From Enterobacteriaceae bacterium RIT691 (lineage in GTDB: Bacteria; Pseudomonadota; Gammaproteobacteria; Enterobacterales; Enterobacteriaceae), in NCBI GenBank assembly GCA_009668205.1, contig WJYM01000005.1, positions 277,366-341,365 of the forward strand: a DNA stretch of 64,000 nucleotides, in the 5' to 3' direction. Of the stretch, positions 63,994-64,000 are shown in pieces. The translations under genes were made by a program, and so were the position numbers. Numbering within the stretch: the first letter of the stretch is position 1; each line of letters begins with the position of its first letter. The notes under the pieces are model-generated. The model was given only the letters and a program-made list of their open reading frames with translations. It was not told the origin of the DNA and made no database searches.

Positions 63994-64000
63994 AGAAATC

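Overview
The window is a chromosomal segment of a member of the Enterobacteriaceae. Almost every backbone gene is recognisable as an E. coli-type orthologue in conserved order: ybaE-queC-fadM-ybaV-ppiD-hupB-lon-clpX-clpP-tig-bolA-yajG-ampG-cyoABCDE-yajR ... yajQ-panE-yajL ... thiI-xseB-ispA-dxs-yajO-pgpA-thiL-nusB-ribE-ribD-nrdR-yajI-tsx ... secF-secD-yajC-tgt-queA-acpH-tsaA. ERIC and REP/BIME repeats support this placement. The accessory gene content (an ABC-type fucose locus, an aminosugar PTS locus, tsaA next to acpH, no yajD) suggests an Enterobacter/Lelliottia/Klebsiella-like organism rather than Escherichia. The genus is inference. No rRNA, tRNA, insertion sequence, prophage or CRISPR array was seen.

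Layout. 0-12.3 kb: protein quality control and folding (PpiD, HU-beta, Lon, ClpXP, trigger factor), with sigma-32 type promoters readable upstream of lon and clpP, then bolA. 12.5-20 kb: yajG-ampG (peptidoglycan recycling) and the cytochrome bo oxidase operon cyoABCDE, then yajR. 21.4-36.2 kb: an accessory block between yajR and yajQ, which are neighbours in E. coli. It holds fucIKU on the minus strand. Divergently on the plus strand are a sugar ABC transporter, a second FGGY kinase, a LacI-type regulator and fucA. An AldB-like aldehyde dehydrogenase follows, facing a divergent sigma-54 activator. 38.3-42.8 kb: a second accessory block between yajL and thiI with a lone PTS EIIC, a GH4 phospho-glycosidase, a glucosamine-6-phosphate deaminase and a GntR regulator. 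42.9-53.6 kb: thiamine, isoprenoid, riboflavin and phospholipid housekeeping genes. 53.9-63.9 kb: tsx, two non-E. coli genes (an M24-like protein lacking metal ligands and a VOC protein), the Sec/queuosine operon, acpH and a 2-Cys peroxiredoxin.

How the genes work together. The fuc block encodes a complete L-fucose route down to DHAP and L-lactaldehyde (FucU, FucI, FucK, FucA). Uptake appears to use an RbsABC-type ABC transporter instead of the FucP symporter. The extra kinase resembles the FGGY D-ribulokinase family and would add a D-arabinose/D-ribulose branch through FucI. The divergent promoter region carries two matching 18-bp operators, one per promoter, and a near-consensus CRP site 61.5 bp upstream of the inferred fucI start point. 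The aldehyde dehydrogenase has a close match to a sigma-54 promoter facing the activator gene. The PTS block has an 18-bp perfect palindrome resembling a DasR/NagR-type operator. The peroxiredoxin gene is preceded by a strong OxyR-like site abutting its -35 element.

Limits: all assignments come from reading the sequence and from memory of protein families. No alignments, structure predictions or database searches were run.
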